DNA of 64,000 bases, taken from Mycolicibacterium thermoresistibile (lineage in GTDB: Bacteria > Actinomycetota > Actinomycetes > Mycobacteriales > Mycobacteriaceae). Under the pieces are notes generated by a model that ran no database searches, was not told the DNA's origin, and was given only the letters and a program-made list of their open reading frames with translations. The stretch is taken from assembly GCF_900187065.1 (NCBI RefSeq), contig NZ_LT906483.1, positions 1,798,001 through 1,862,000 on the forward strand, given 5' to 3'. Position 1 is the first letter of the stretch. Each line of letters starts with the position of its first letter. The translations under genes were made by a program, and so were the position numbers. This document shows positions 19,994-29,502 of this stretch, piece after piece.

Positions 19994-22644
19994 TCAGTCG
20001 ATGCGGCGCGGGGACCGAGGTGCGCGGCGTGGATCGGACGGGCGTGGCGACCGGGGGAGCAGCGCCGCGAGTTCGTCGCGGCTGCTGGTTCCGGTCTTGA
20101 GCATCGACTTGTAGATGTGGTTCTCGACGGTGCGGACCGACAGCGTGAGCGTGTCGGCGATCTCCCGGTTGGTCAGCCCGGCGCCGAGCAGCAGCACGAT
20201 CTCGCGCTCCCGGTCGGTCAACGGCAGATCCTCGGCGGCCCGGCGCAGCGCCGGGGTGTGGGCGCCACCGCACCGCTCGGCAAGCCCCTGCGCGTGGGCC
20301 GAACAGGCCAGGGCAGACCCGCGGAGACCGCGTCGGCGGTGGGCGATCGCCGCGTGAGCGGCCGCGTCGGCCGCCGCCACCATATCGCCCATATCTTCGA
20401 ATTCGTCTGCTATCGAACGTAATCCGCTTCCGTCTCCGGTGTGCAGCGCGTCGGCGAACCGGGCCGCCACAGCGACGCGGGGTCCGTCGACCCGGTCTTC
20501 GAGCTGGTGTAACCGGGGTCCGCAGGTCCGGTCCCCGAACTGGACGGCGGTCTGCAGACACAGCAGTTCGACCGCGAATCGTCCAGCGGTCCGGGCGGAT
20601 TCGGCCTCCGCCCGCAGTCGCTGGATGGATGTGCTGACCGCACCCTGGGCGGCACGCAGCCAGGCCAGGGCGATGGTGCGCTCATGGTCGAGATATCGCC
20701 AACTGGGAAACTCCCGCTCATCGAGGGTCGCGAGAGCGGTTGCGGCGGCTGCGGTGTGGCCGAGAACGGCCAGCGCGGTGGCGTACGGATGCTGATAACG
20801 GTACCCGAACCCGTAGAAGCCGCCCGCGGTGTCGGCGGAGAACAGCACCGACACCACGTCCCGGAGCCACGCGACGGCGTCATCGAGCCGCCCCGCGGCC
20901 AGTGCGGCGCGTCCGGCGACCCCGCGGGCCAGCAGCGCGGTGCCGCCCGGCAGATCGCCGACCTGGCGGTCCAGCACGGTCGCGGTGTCGACGGCCGCAG
21001 CTATCCGGCCGGCGAGAATCAGCGCGGTGACATGGGCGTCGGTGAGGGTGAACCGGGTGTACGCCGCGTCGGAGAAGCGTGCGGTGAGGCGATAGCCGGT
21101 GTCGGCCGCGGCCACCGCCTCGGCGGTGCGGCCGGCCTCCCCGGCGGCGAGGGTGAGTGCCCAGGCCGTCTCGGCGCCGATGATCCCGGGCAGTTCGTCC
21201 ACCACCACGGCCCCCGCATGGCGGAACACCTCATCGGGCTGTCCCATCGCGGCGGCGTGCACGGCGCAGAACGCGTCCAGGTGGGCCCGTTGGTCCGCGG
21301 GCATCCCGGCCGCCGCCTGCCCGATCAGTCGTTTCGCACCCTCCGGATCCGACAACGCCCACAGCATGTTGCTCGCCCGCATGAACGCCAGCCTGGTGTG
21401 ATCGGCGACGTCGATCGCGGCGAGCACCGTCTCGGCCTGGTCGCCGCGGCCCAGCCAGGTCAGGGCGCGGGCGTGCACGATCGCCGCCTCCACGGTGGCG
21501 CCGGCCCGCACGGCCGCCCCGGACAACCGCTCGGCCAGCGGCAGATCACCGATCCGTGCCGCGCCGCGGGCGGCCCGGACGAAAAGGTCGACGTCGGGGC
21601 GGCGGTCGGAGTCGAGCAGCAACGTGGTCCGCCGCACCACCTGGGCGAGGTCATCGGCGTCGGCGGCCTGCGCGAGTTCGTCGGCGACGAGGCCGCGCAA
21701 CCGCCGCAACCGGGTGACGGCGGCGCGACGGCGCCGGACCTCGCCGTAGAGCGGATGGGCCAGCCGGACGAGCGCCCGGTCGCCGTCCTCGATGGCGATC
21801 AGGCCGCGCACATCGGCCTCCTCGACGGCCGCGGGGTCGGTCAGCCGGGTGAGCAGTCCGAGGTCGACCGGCTCGCCGACGGCGAGGATGTCGACGACGT
21901 CGCCCACCGGTTCGGCCAGCAGGCCGATCCGCTCCTCGATCAGCGCGATCAGCCCCGGGGCACCACCGGATCGCCGTACCACCGCCAGTAACCGTGCGGC
22001 GCGGCCAGCCGCGCCGCGGCCACCTCCTGCTCGACGATATTGCGCAGGTACAACGGGTTACCCTGAGTCAGCTGCCAAATACGGTGCACCGCATGTGGAT
22101 CCACTGGACCACCGACTGCGCTGGACACCAGCGCGGCCATCTCCGCCTTGGACAGCGGCTGCAGGTCGAGCCGTTCGAATTGTCCGCTCTTCCACAGTTC
22201 CCGGACGCCGTCGGCGATCGGGACGCCGTCGCGGACGGTGAGCACGACCTTGGCGAGGCGCTGCTGGATGAGCTGCAGGACCACGAAGGTCGACAGATCG
22301 TCGAGCAGCGGGGCGTCGTCGACACCGACCACGGTGGTGGAACCGGCCGGGGCCGCCATCTCGGCGACCACCCGGCCGACCACCTCCAGGCTGTGGTGGG
22401 CGTCGGGTTCGGCCCAGGCGGCCAACGCGCCCAACGGCAGTCGGCGTGCCGAGGCGGTGGCGGCCACCCAGCGGATCTGACAACCGGAGGCCGCGAGCCG
22501 CGACAACGCGGCCCGGGCGATGCGGCTCTTGCCGACCCCGGCGTCGCCGAAGATCACCACGCCGTCGCAAGCCGGGTCGCTGACGGCGGTCTGGATCAGT
22601 CGCAGCTCCTTGGAGTGGCCGGTCAGCGGCCACGACAACCGCAC
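19994..22644 (-). pseudogene. LuxR family regulator with N-terminal AAA/NTPase domain, broken by one frameshift
   Basis: Two overlapping frames read as one protein of about 883 residues. The upstream frame (22644-21949) has Walker A GDAGVGKSR, Walker B TTVVGVDDAPLLDD and ends ...GDPVVPRG-stop. The downstream frame (open from 21982 to 19994) continues with GLIALIEERIGLLAEPVGDVVDILAVGEP, a long TPR-like helical region and a C-terminal LuxR helix-turn-helix (LPLTDREREIVLLLGAGLTNREIADTLTLSVRTVENHIY). The break is in a CCCCGGGG run at 21953-21960; one more C would restore VVPPGLIALIE. It is either a real loss-of-function or an error in the sequence. Start GTG 22644 is leaderless. Confidence 0.85.
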
Positions 22645-22650
22645 TCGCCC

Positions 22651-22656
22651 AGTCTA
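22651..22656 (-). promoter_or_regulatory. -10 element of the LuxR regulator, leaderless type
   Basis: On the minus strand TAGACT ends 6 bases before GTG 22644. This is a textbook mycobacterial -10 and spacing, so the broken gene may still be transcribed. Confidence 0.6.
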
Positions 22657-22738
22657 TGGGCGGCGGCCGTCCGAACGACACCCGGACGGGCCGCGCCGGT
22701 CACGGAATGCTTTCTGATGCAAGCGTTCTGCGAGGCGG

Positions 22739-23500
22739 TCAGCGCACCTGGGCGCGGCCGCGTTCGATCACCGACGCCCGGCTGGCGGCGATGTCGTCGC
22801 CGGTGGTCGACGCCATCCACCGGCGGGCCGCTTCGGCCTCCATCCACAGCTGGCCGTTGGTCTGGGACTCGTCGATGCGGTGGTAGGACGCCAGCAGGGC
22901 GCGCACCGCGCGTTGGTTGTTGCCGACGATCGACGCCGCCACCCGCCGGGCGGCCTCCATCAGCCGGTCATGCGGCACCACCTCGGTGACCAGGCCGGCG
23001 CGCAGGGCGTCGTCGGCGGACAGATAGTCGCCGGTCAGGCTCATCCGCCGGGCCAGCCCCACGCCGACCTTCTGCGGCAGCCGCACCGACATCCCCCAGG
23101 TGGGCATCAACCCGACCCGGGCATGGGTGTCGGCGAACCGGGCGTTCTCGGAGGCGATCAGGATGTCGCAGTACAGTGCCAGCTCCAGACCGCCGGTCAC
23201 CGCGGCGCCGTTGATCGCCCCGATGACCGGTTTGGTCATCGGCGGCCACTTCGGGGAGATGTCCGGCAGTTCGGTGGTGTCACCGAGTTCCTTGAGGTCC
23301 AGACCCGCACAGAACACCGGATCGGCGCCGGTCACGATGACCACGTCGACCGCGTCGTCGGCGTCGGCGTCGGCCAGCGCGCCGAAGAATCGCTGCCGCA
23401 GCTCCGCGGACAGGGCGTTGCGGGCCCGGGGGCGGTTCAGGGTCAGGGTGCGGATCCGGTCGGAGGTGTCGATGAGCAGGACATCGTCGGTACTGGTCAT
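22739..23500 (-). CDS. enoyl-CoA hydratase/isomerase (crotonase) family protein
   Basis: 253-residue crotonase-fold enzyme. It has the oxyanion-hole segments GADPVFCAGLDLKEL and INGAAVTGGLELALYCDILIASENARFADTHARVGLMPTWG; the usual pair of catalytic glutamates is not obvious in the second (a Thr-Trp-Gly follows Pro), so hydratase activity is not certain. Likely a fatty-acid or related acyl-CoA function. ATG at 23500 is preferred over GTG 23509 since a -10 hexamer lies 7 bases upstream. It is divergent from the DUF2277 gene, with the two -10 elements only 45 bases apart. Confidence 0.88.
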   Translation of the reverse strand: MTSTDDVLLIDTSDRIRTLTLNRPRARNALSAELRQRFFGALADADADDAVDVVIVTGADPVFCAGLDLKELGDTTELPDISPKWPPMTKPVIGAINGAAVTGGLELALYCDILIASENARFADTHARVGLMPTWGMSVRLPQKVGVGLARRMSLTGDYLSADDALRAGLVTEVVPHDRLMEAARRVAASIVGNNQRAVRALLASYHRIDESQTNGQLWMEAEAARRWMASTTGDDIAASRASVIERGRAQVR

Positions 23501-23507
23501 GACGATC

Positions 23508-23513
23508 ACGCTA
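23508..23513 (-). promoter_or_regulatory. -10 element of the enoyl-CoA hydratase gene
   Basis: Minus-strand TAGCGT ends 7 bases before ATG 23500, consistent with leaderless transcription; it overlaps the alternative GTG start at 23509. Confidence 0.6.
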
Positions 23514-23558
23514 GCCCGAGCGTGTTCGGCGGCATCGGCGAGTCCCGGCCGGCGGACC

Positions 23559-23564
23559 TATCGT
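23559..23564 (+). promoter_or_regulatory. -10 element of the DUF2277 gene
   Basis: TATCGT ends 6 bases before ATG 23571. The GGAGGA between hexamer and ATG is too close to act as a Shine-Dalgarno, so leaderless initiation is likely. Confidence 0.6.
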
Positions 23565-23570
23565 GGAGGA

Positions 23571-23876
23571 ATGTGCCGGAACATCACCGAACTGCGGGGG
23601 CTCGAACCCGCCGCGACGGCGGAGGAGATCGAGGCCGCCGCGCGTCAGTACGTCCGTAAGGTCAGCGGGATCACCCGTCCGGCCGGCGCCAATGTCGAGG
23701 TGTTCGAGACGGCGGTGGCCGAGGTGGCGGCGACGACGACCCGGCTGCTCGCGGACCTGACCCCGCGCCGGCAGCCGCCCAGGACGGTGCCGCCGCTGCG
23801 GCGCCCGGAGGTGCGGGCCCGCGTGGCCGCCCAGACCCGGACCTCCACGCCCCGGACCCCCACGCCCCGGAACTGA
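23571..23876 (+). CDS. DUF2277 family protein
   Basis: 101-residue protein starting with the family signature MCRNITELRGLEPAATAEEI and AARQYVRKVSGITRP. The domain fills residues 1-65; the rest is an Arg/Pro/Thr-rich tail. Function is unknown. The stop codon and the ATG of the next gene overlap as TGATG, so the two are probably co-translated. Confidence 0.85.
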   Translation: MCRNITELRGLEPAATAEEIEAAARQYVRKVSGITRPAGANVEVFETAVAEVAATTTRLLADLTPRRQPPRTVPPLRRPEVRARVAAQTRTSTPRTPTPRN

Positions 23877-24439
23877 TGACGCCGGGTCTCGAGAGGACGC
23901 CCGGGCTCAAGGAGTGGGGTGCGGCGATCCACGGTCTGCTCGACGGCCGCCAGACCGTGCTGCTGCGCAAGGGCGGAATCCACGAGAAGCGGTTCGCGGT
24001 CGACGCCGAGCAGTTTGTGCTGTTCCCCACGGTGGTGCACAGTCACGCGGAGCGCGTCCGGCCCGAACACCGTGACCTGCTCGACGCCGCCGCCGGGGAC
24101 AGCACCGAGGACCGGGTGATCCTGCGGGCCGGGGCGAAAGTCGTTGCCGCCGTGGAAGTCAGCTGCCCAGAACGGCTCACCGAGATCGAGCACCGACACA
24201 TCTGGACCGCGGCGTCGGTCCAGGCCGACCGGCTCGACTTCCGGCCCAGACACCGGTTGACGGTGCTGGTGGTGCAGGCGTTTCCGCTGGACCGGCCGGT
24301 GCCGTTGCAGCGCCGTCCCGACTACGTCGGGTGCACCAGCTGGGTGGACCTCCCGGTGCGGCCGCAGTGGGGTGAGCCGGTGCACGACCACGCCCATCTG
24401 GTCGACATCGCCGAGCAGATCCGCAGGTCAGTGACCTGA
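23876..24439 (+). CDS. DUF1802 family protein
   Basis: 187-residue soluble protein with the DUF1802 opening LKEWGAAIHGLLDGRQTVLLRKGGIHEKRF and later LTVLVVQAFPLDRPVPLQRRPDYVGCTSWVDL. Function is unknown; the family is usually stand-alone. Here it is coupled to a DUF2277 gene through a one-base overlap. Its last 12 bases overlap the 3' end of the convergent CocE-type hydrolase. Confidence 0.82.
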   Translation: MTPGLERTPGLKEWGAAIHGLLDGRQTVLLRKGGIHEKRFAVDAEQFVLFPTVVHSHAERVRPEHRDLLDAAAGDSTEDRVILRAGAKVVAAVEVSCPERLTEIEHRHIWTAASVQADRLDFRPRHRLTVLVVQAFPLDRPVPLQRRPDYVGCTSWVDLPVRPQWGEPVHDHAHLVDIAEQIRRSVT

Positions 24440-26116
24440 CGGGAACCCGGACCCGGGATCGGGCGGTTCGGTGTCGGCCGGCAGCAGCACCCGTGTCCCG
24501 GGATGGACGGTGTGTGTGGCGGGAGTCATCCGGCGACCGGACACCGGCGGTTCCCCGGTGCCGAGGTTGCGGGTGAACCGCGGATGCGATCCACCGGCGA
24601 TCAGCACCCGGATGCGGTGGCCGGCCCGGAACGTGTGCCCGACGGCGTCCAGCTCCAGCCGCACGGTGCCGATGCTGCCGGCCTCGCGGTGGCAGCGCCG
24701 GAACCCGTCGCTGACGTTGACCGAGCGGCCCCGCCGGTCCACCTCACTGATCCGCACGAACAGATCGTGGTGCGGGTTGTCGCAGGAGTGCACCAGTTCG
24801 GCCACCGGCACACCGAGTAGACGCAGCGCATGCGGTAGCGGCTGGCTGGTGAAGCTCAGCACGTCGGGGCGCCGGGCCAACCGGTCGTCGCGGCGACGGC
24901 CGCCGGCCGGGGACAGCAGCCGGCCGCCCACGGTCGGGGTGGGATCGGCCGGGTCGAAGGTGAAGGACCATCCGGGCGCCGCGGCGCCGGTGTCCGGGGC
25001 CGTGGTGCCGAGGCACGCTTCGGTGCGCGGATGCCGGCCGGGCCGCAGATACCAGCTCTGCGCCGGCAGTTCGGGCGGCCAGTCGGGCAGGTCGTACCAG
25101 CCGCGGCGGCGGACGTGGACCCGCACCGGGGGACGGGACGCGGTGCGGGTGCCGGCCAGGTGGGTGTCCAGCCAGGCCAGCGACTCCCGCAACACCCGGG
25201 GAGCGGCCCGGGTCAGGATGTGGCCGTGCGTCCACGGCCCGATGGTCATGGCGACCGGCACACCGCGGTCCCGCAACCGGGTGTACTGCTGCAGGGTCTG
25301 GTCGAGGAACAGATCCTGCCACCCGCCGATCAACAGCACCGGGCGGTCCATCCGGTCCAGGGCGCGGGTCAGCCGCATCGGCGCCCAGAACGGGTCGTCG
25401 GGATCGGGGTGCTCCAACCAGCTCTCGTACCACCGCGCGCCGGTCCCCAGCAGGGCGCGGCCCGCCGCGCCCAGCGGCACACCGTCCGCGGCGCGGGCGA
25501 CCGCCCGGCGCGACATCAGCTGCCGGAGCAGCGCCCGCAGCCGGCGTGGATCCTCCTGGTGGGCCATCAGGTGGCTCCAGCCCAGGAAGTCGTTGAGGGT
25601 GAACGCCCCGGTGCCCCAGGAGCTGGCCCAGAAGTCGTGCGGGCCGACCAGGACGACCGCGGCCGCGCACTGCGGTGGCGGGTCGGTCAACAGCGCCCAC
25701 TGGGTGAACCCCAGATACGACAACCCGATCGTGGCGAACGAACCGGTGAACCACGGCTGCTCGCACAGCCACGCGGCGGTGTCGGCGCCGTCGGCGACCT
25801 CATGCACCATCGGCGTGAACTCGCCGCCGGAGCCGAAGGTGCCCCGCACGCTCTGCAGCAGCACGTGATAGCCGCGGGCCGCGTAGAACGAGCCGAACAG
25901 CGTCGAGAAGGGTGCGCCGCGGCCGTACGGCCCGCGCACCAGCAGGGTGCCGGCGGGCGTCTCGGTGTCCGGCGCATAGTGGTCGGCGAGCAGTTCCACC
26001 CCGTCGCGCATCGGGACGCGCACCCCGCGGTGCACGGTGTGGCCGGTGCCCAGCGGTGGCAATCTCAGCGGCGGCAGTCCCAGCAGCCGACTCCGGACCG
26101 CCCGCATGCCAGCCAC
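24428..26116 (-). CDS. CocE/NonD family hydrolase (X-Pro dipeptidyl-peptidase-like)
   Basis: 562-residue alpha/beta hydrolase of the peptidase S15/CocE type. The nucleophile elbow is GLSYLG (Ser133), preceded by LLVRGPYGRG and DGADTAAWLCEQPWFTGSFATIG; WTHGH probably carries the catalytic His. The C-terminal half is the jelly-roll domain (FTFDPADPTPTVGGRLL). There is no obvious signal peptide. Substrate unknown; relatives cleave esters or acyl-proline peptides. GTG 26116 begins 18 bases after the stop of the membrane-anchored gene, forming a two-gene operon (recalled as Rv2799-Rv2800 in M. tuberculosis). Confidence 0.87.
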   Translation of the reverse strand: MAGMRAVRSRLLGLPPLRLPPLGTGHTVHRGVRVPMRDGVELLADHYAPDTETPAGTLLVRGPYGRGAPFSTLFGSFYAARGYHVLLQSVRGTFGSGGEFTPMVHEVADGADTAAWLCEQPWFTGSFATIGLSYLGFTQWALLTDPPPQCAAAVVLVGPHDFWASSWGTGAFTLNDFLGWSHLMAHQEDPRRLRALLRQLMSRRAVARAADGVPLGAAGRALLGTGARWYESWLEHPDPDDPFWAPMRLTRALDRMDRPVLLIGGWQDLFLDQTLQQYTRLRDRGVPVAMTIGPWTHGHILTRAAPRVLRESLAWLDTHLAGTRTASRPPVRVHVRRRGWYDLPDWPPELPAQSWYLRPGRHPRTEACLGTTAPDTGAAAPGWSFTFDPADPTPTVGGRLLSPAGGRRRDDRLARRPDVLSFTSQPLPHALRLLGVPVAELVHSCDNPHHDLFVRISEVDRRGRSVNVSDGFRRCHREAGSIGTVRLELDAVGHTFRAGHRIRVLIAGGSHPRFTRNLGTGEPPVSGRRMTPATHTVHPGTRVLLPADTEPPDPGSGFPSGH

Positions 26117-26134
26117 CGAGATCTGCAGAGGTCT

Positions 26135-26704
26135 CTAGAGGATGTAATACGGGGACAGTTCATGGGCCCGCTGCAGATTGGTCTGCAGGCAGTCCACATC
26201 GGGGTGGGAGTAGATCGGAGAGTAGAACAGCGACTGCTGGATCACGCCGTAGCTGGTCTTGAACACCACCATGCAGGTGATCCACCAGCGGTTGTTCCAG
26301 TCGGTCGGTTTCATCACCCAGAACTGGGCGGCGCGATGGCCGTTGATGTCGAGTTGCACCGCGTCCGGCGGCAGTGACTCCTCGAAGGTGCGCCAGACGA
26401 TCGTCTCGACGGCCATCTGGTAGTTGCCGGCATCGAACCGGCAGCGGACCCCCTCCTCGGGGGTGGGCGGGGTGAACGCCAGGCCGATGCGCTGGATCAC
26501 GTCCAACGGGATGTCGCGGCAGGCGTCGAACGGGTCGGGGTCCACGGTCTCCACCACCGGCCACTTGATGGTGGTTGACACGTTCGTCATCGGCAGCTCG
26601 GCGACATCGACCCGCGGGGCCGCCGCGGGATTGTCGTGCCAGACCACCACGACCGCCGCCACCAGCGCAGCCACTGCCGACAGCAGACGCAATCCGGCGA
26701 ACAT
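26135..26704 (-). CDS. membrane-anchored DUF3558-like protein
   Basis: About 189 residues. The N-terminus [22 protein letters not shown] is a single signal-anchor; the outside domain has the DUF3558-like pattern DPFDACRDIPLDVIQRIGL and VRCRFDAGNYQMAVETIVW with paired cysteines. Function unknown; probably an envelope protein. Start ATG 26704 is chosen because GAGGGAGG lies directly upstream and the hydrophobic anchor begins there. The frame is open up to 26791, where a longer start would precede the anchor by 29 residues. Confidence 0.72.
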   Translation of the reverse strand: MFAGLRLLSAVAALVAAVVVVWHDNPAAAPRVDVAELPMTNVSTTIKWPVVETVDPDPFDACRDIPLDVIQRIGLAFTPPTPEEGVRCRFDAGNYQMAVETIVWRTFEESLPPDAVQLDINGHRAAQFWVMKPTDWNNRWWITCMVVFKTSYGVIQQSLFYSPIYSHPDVDCLQTNLQRAHELSPYYIL

Positions 26705-26831
26705 CACCCTCCCTCGGTTCGGCGTGGCGATCCGGCCACTGCGGGGAGTGTACAAGTTCGGCATCCGGCCCCGGAGGTCGAACAGGAACACGTTCTAGTT
26801 TCGGGACGGGCGGCCGGTCCGGCCGCGCAAG

Positions 26832-26837
26832 TAGGGT
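26832..26837 (+). promoter_or_regulatory. -10 element of the metallophosphoesterase-pptT operon
   Basis: TAGGGT ends 8 bases before GTG 26846 (11 before ATG 26849), consistent with a leaderless or very short-leader transcript. Confidence 0.5.
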
Positions 26838-26845
26838 GGTCGGTT

Positions 26846-27814
26846 GTGATGGGCCAGGACCAGGACAGGTCGCGACGACCGGTGTTGTGGGCGATCAGTG
26901 ATCTGCACACCGGCCACACCGGTAACCGCCCGGTGACCGAGTCGCTGTATCCGTCGACCCCGGACGATTGGTTGATCGTGGCCGGCGACGTCGCCGAACG
27001 CACCGATGAGATCCGCTGGGCGCTCGATGTGCTGCGCAAGCGGTTCGCGAAGGTGATCTGGGTGCCGGGAAACCACGAACTGTGGACGACGTCGAGGGAT
27101 CCGGTGCAGGTGTTCGGCCGGTCCCGCTACGACTACCTGGTCGAGATGTGCGACAAGATGGGCATCATCACGCCCGAGCACTCCTATCCGGTGTGGACCG
27201 AGGAGGGCGGTCCGGCCACCATCGTGCCGATGTTCCTGCTGTACGACTACAGCTTCCTGCCCGCCGGGGCGGCCACCAAGGAGGAGGGCCTGGCGATGGC
27301 CCGGGAGAACAACGTGGTGGCCACCGATGAGTTCCTGTTGTCGTCCGAGCCCTACGCGACCCGGGACGCGTGGTGCCGTGAACGGGTCGCCGAAACCCGC
27401 AAGCGGCTCGAACAACTGGACTGGATGACCCCGACGGTACTGGTCAACCACTTCCCGCTGGTCCGCGAACCGTGCGATGCGCTGTTCTACCCGGAGTTCT
27501 CGCTGTGGTGCGGCACCACGGCGACCGCGGACTGGCACACCCGCTACAACGCGGTCTGCTCGGTGTACGGCCACCTGCACATTCCCCGGACCACCTGGTA
27601 CGACGGGGTGCGCTTCGAGGAGGTGTCGGTCGGCTATCCGCGCGAGTGGCGGCGGCGCAAGCCCTACCGGTGGCTGCGGCAGGTGCTGCCGGACCCGCAG
27701 TACGCGCCCGGGTACCTCAACGAGTTCGGCGGGCATTTCGTCATCACCGCCGAGATGCGGGCCAACGCCCAGCGGGTGCAGGAACGCATCCAGGCCAGGA
27801 GGGCCCGCCGGTGA
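26846..27814 (+). CDS. calcineurin-like metallophosphoesterase
   Basis: 322-residue enzyme with all blocks of the binuclear metallophosphatase fold: LWAISDLHTGH, DDWLIVAGDVAERTDE, WVPGNHELW, VLVNHFPL and YGHLHIPRTTWYDG. Closely resembles recalled Rv2795c. It directly precedes pptT with a GTGA overlap. An enzyme from this position (named PptH in M. tuberculosis) removes phosphopantetheine from carrier proteins, opposing PptT; the pairing here fits that role. Confidence 0.88.
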   Translation: MMGQDQDRSRRPVLWAISDLHTGHTGNRPVTESLYPSTPDDWLIVAGDVAERTDEIRWALDVLRKRFAKVIWVPGNHELWTTSRDPVQVFGRSRYDYLVEMCDKMGIITPEHSYPVWTEEGGPATIVPMFLLYDYSFLPAGAATKEEGLAMARENNVVATDEFLLSSEPYATRDAWCRERVAETRKRLEQLDWMTPTVLVNHFPLVREPCDALFYPEFSLWCGTTATADWHTRYNAVCSVYGHLHIPRTTWYDGVRFEEVSVGYPREWRRRKPYRWLRQVLPDPQYAPGYLNEFGGHFVITAEMRANAQRVQERIQARRARR

Positions 27815-28488
27815 GGGTGACCACGCTGCTCGGCCGACTGGTCCCGGCCACGGTGGCCGCCGCGGAACTGTACGACGACCCGCCGGGCGTCGCCCCGCTG
27901 CCGGAGGAGGAGCCGCTGATCGCACGGTCGGTGGACAAGCGGCGCAACGAGTTCGTCACGGTGCGGCACTGCGCGCGCCTGGCGCTCGGTGAGCTCGGCG
28001 TTCCGGCGGTGCCGATCCTCAAGGGCGAGAAGGGCGAACCACGCTGGCCCGACGGCGTGGTGGGCAGCCTGACCCACTGTGCCGGCTACCGCGGCGCGGC
28101 CGTCGCCCGCAGCGGTGAGGTGCGCTCGGTGGGGATCGACGCCGAACCACATGATGTGCTGCCGCGCGGGGTGCTCGACGCGGTCAGCCTGCCGGCCGAA
28201 CGGCGGGAGATCTCGGCGCTGCCGGACGGGCTGCACTGGGACCGGATTCTGTTCTGCGCCAAGGAGGCGACGTACAAGGCATGGTTTCCGTTGACCCGGC
28301 GCTGGCTGGGCTTCGAGGATGCGCACATCACCTTCGAGGTCGAGGAGGTCTCGGCGGAGGGTGCGTCCGGCACCTTCCGGTCCCGGATCCTGATCGATCC
28401 GCGGGCGCTGTCCGGCCCGCCGCTGCGCACCCTGCCGGGACGGTGGTCGGTCCGCAACGGCCTGGCCGTGACGGCCATCGTGTTGTGA
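27811..28488 (+). CDS. pptT: 4'-phosphopantetheinyl transferase
   Basis: Activates acyl-carrier, polyketide-synthase and peptide-synthetase proteins by attaching phosphopantetheine from CoA; needed for mycolate, lipid and siderophore synthesis. The 225-residue Sfp-type protein has [33 protein letters not shown], the metal motif [12 protein letters not shown] and [18 protein letters not shown] 27811 overlaps the phosphoesterase stop (GTGA) and has AGGAGGG upstream, so both enzymes are made together. Confidence 0.96.
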   Translation: MRVTTLLGRLVPATVAAAELYDDPPGVAPLPEEEPLIARSVDKRRNEFVTVRHCARLALGELGVPAVPILKGEKGEPRWPDGVVGSLTHCAGYRGAAVARSGEVRSVGIDAEPHDVLPRGVLDAVSLPAERREISALPDGLHWDRILFCAKEATYKAWFPLTRRWLGFEDAHITFEVEEVSAEGASGTFRSRILIDPRALSGPPLRTLPGRWSVRNGLAVTAIVL

Positions 28489-28522
28489 GGGCCGGGGTGA
28501 GGACCCAGGTGGTGAGAATCGG

Positions 28523-29428
28523 GTGAAGACGCCGCCACCGGCCGGCCTGGTCGTCGTCGACAAACCGGGCGGCCTGACCAGCCACGATGTCGTCGGCCGC
28601 TGTCGGCGGCTGTTCGGCACCCGCAAGGTCGGACATGCCGGCACCCTGGACCCGATGGCCACCGGGGTGCTCGTCATCGGCATCGAACGGGCCACCAAGA
28701 TCCTCGGGCTGCTCGCCGCGGGGGACAAGTCGTATTCCGCCACCATCCGGCTCGGCCAGTCGACAAGCACCGACGACGCCGAAGGTGAGCTGCTGCAGAC
28801 GGTTTCGGCAATCCACCTCACAGACGCGGAGATCGAGGCCGCGGTGGGCGCGCTGCGCGGGGACATCGAGCAGGTGCCGTCGGCGGTGAGCGCGGTCAAG
28901 ATCGGCGGACAGCGGGCCTACAAACTCGCGCGGGAGGGACGCCGGGTCGAGCTGGCGCCGCGGCCGGTGCGGATCGACCGGTTCGAGGTGCTGGCGATCC
29001 GCCACCACGAGACGACGCCGGGGGACGGTGTGGTGGATGTCGACGTGGAGGTGGACTGTTCGACCGGCACCTACATCCGCGCCCTGGCCCGCGACGTCGG
29101 CGCCGCGCTCGGCGTCGGCGGCCATCTGACCGTGTTGCGGCGCACCCGGGTCGGCCGGTTCGGGCTGGATGAGGCCCGCACCCTCGACGAACTCGCCGAG
29201 CGGCCGCAGCTGAGCTACACCCTGGATGAGGCCTGCCTGTTGGCGTTCCCGCGCCGCGATCTGACCGCCGCCGAGGCCGAGGCGGCCGGCCACGGCCGCG
29301 CGTTACCGCCCGCCGGCATCGACGGGGTGTATGCGGCCACCGCGCCCGACGGCCGGGTGATCGCGCTGCTGCGCGACGGTGAGCGCCGGACCACGTCGGT
29401 GGTGGTGCTGCGTCCGGCGACGCTGTAG
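28523..29428 (+). CDS. truB: tRNA pseudouridine-55 synthase
   Basis: Makes pseudouridine 55 in the T loop of tRNA. The 301-residue product shows motif I/II with the catalytic aspartate, [20 protein letters not shown], then [42 protein letters not shown] and [18 protein letters not shown]. The C-terminal PUA-like part ends [12 protein letters not shown] 28523 follows pptT by 34 bases, so it may be the third gene of that operon. Confidence 0.95.
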   Translation: MKTPPPAGLVVVDKPGGLTSHDVVGRCRRLFGTRKVGHAGTLDPMATGVLVIGIERATKILGLLAAGDKSYSATIRLGQSTSTDDAEGELLQTVSAIHLTDAEIEAAVGALRGDIEQVPSAVSAVKIGGQRAYKLAREGRRVELAPRPVRIDRFEVLAIRHHETTPGDGVVDVDVEVDCSTGTYIRALARDVGAALGVGGHLTVLRRTRVGRFGLDEARTLDELAERPQLSYTLDEACLLAFPRRDLTAAEAEAAGHGRALPPAGIDGVYAATAPDGRVIALLRDGERRTTSVVVLRPATL

Positions 29429-29502
29429 TCCCACCGGGTGTGCCCGGCTCGGTGCATCCGAAAGCTTGTCGCCGGTGACCGGTGGTCTGCGAACATGGAT
29501 CC

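Noticed and set aside
22739..23500. Annotating the crotonase as a specific EchA
   Set aside because: Many mycobacterial paralogues exist and the catalytic pair is unclear, so no number can be given from sequence alone.
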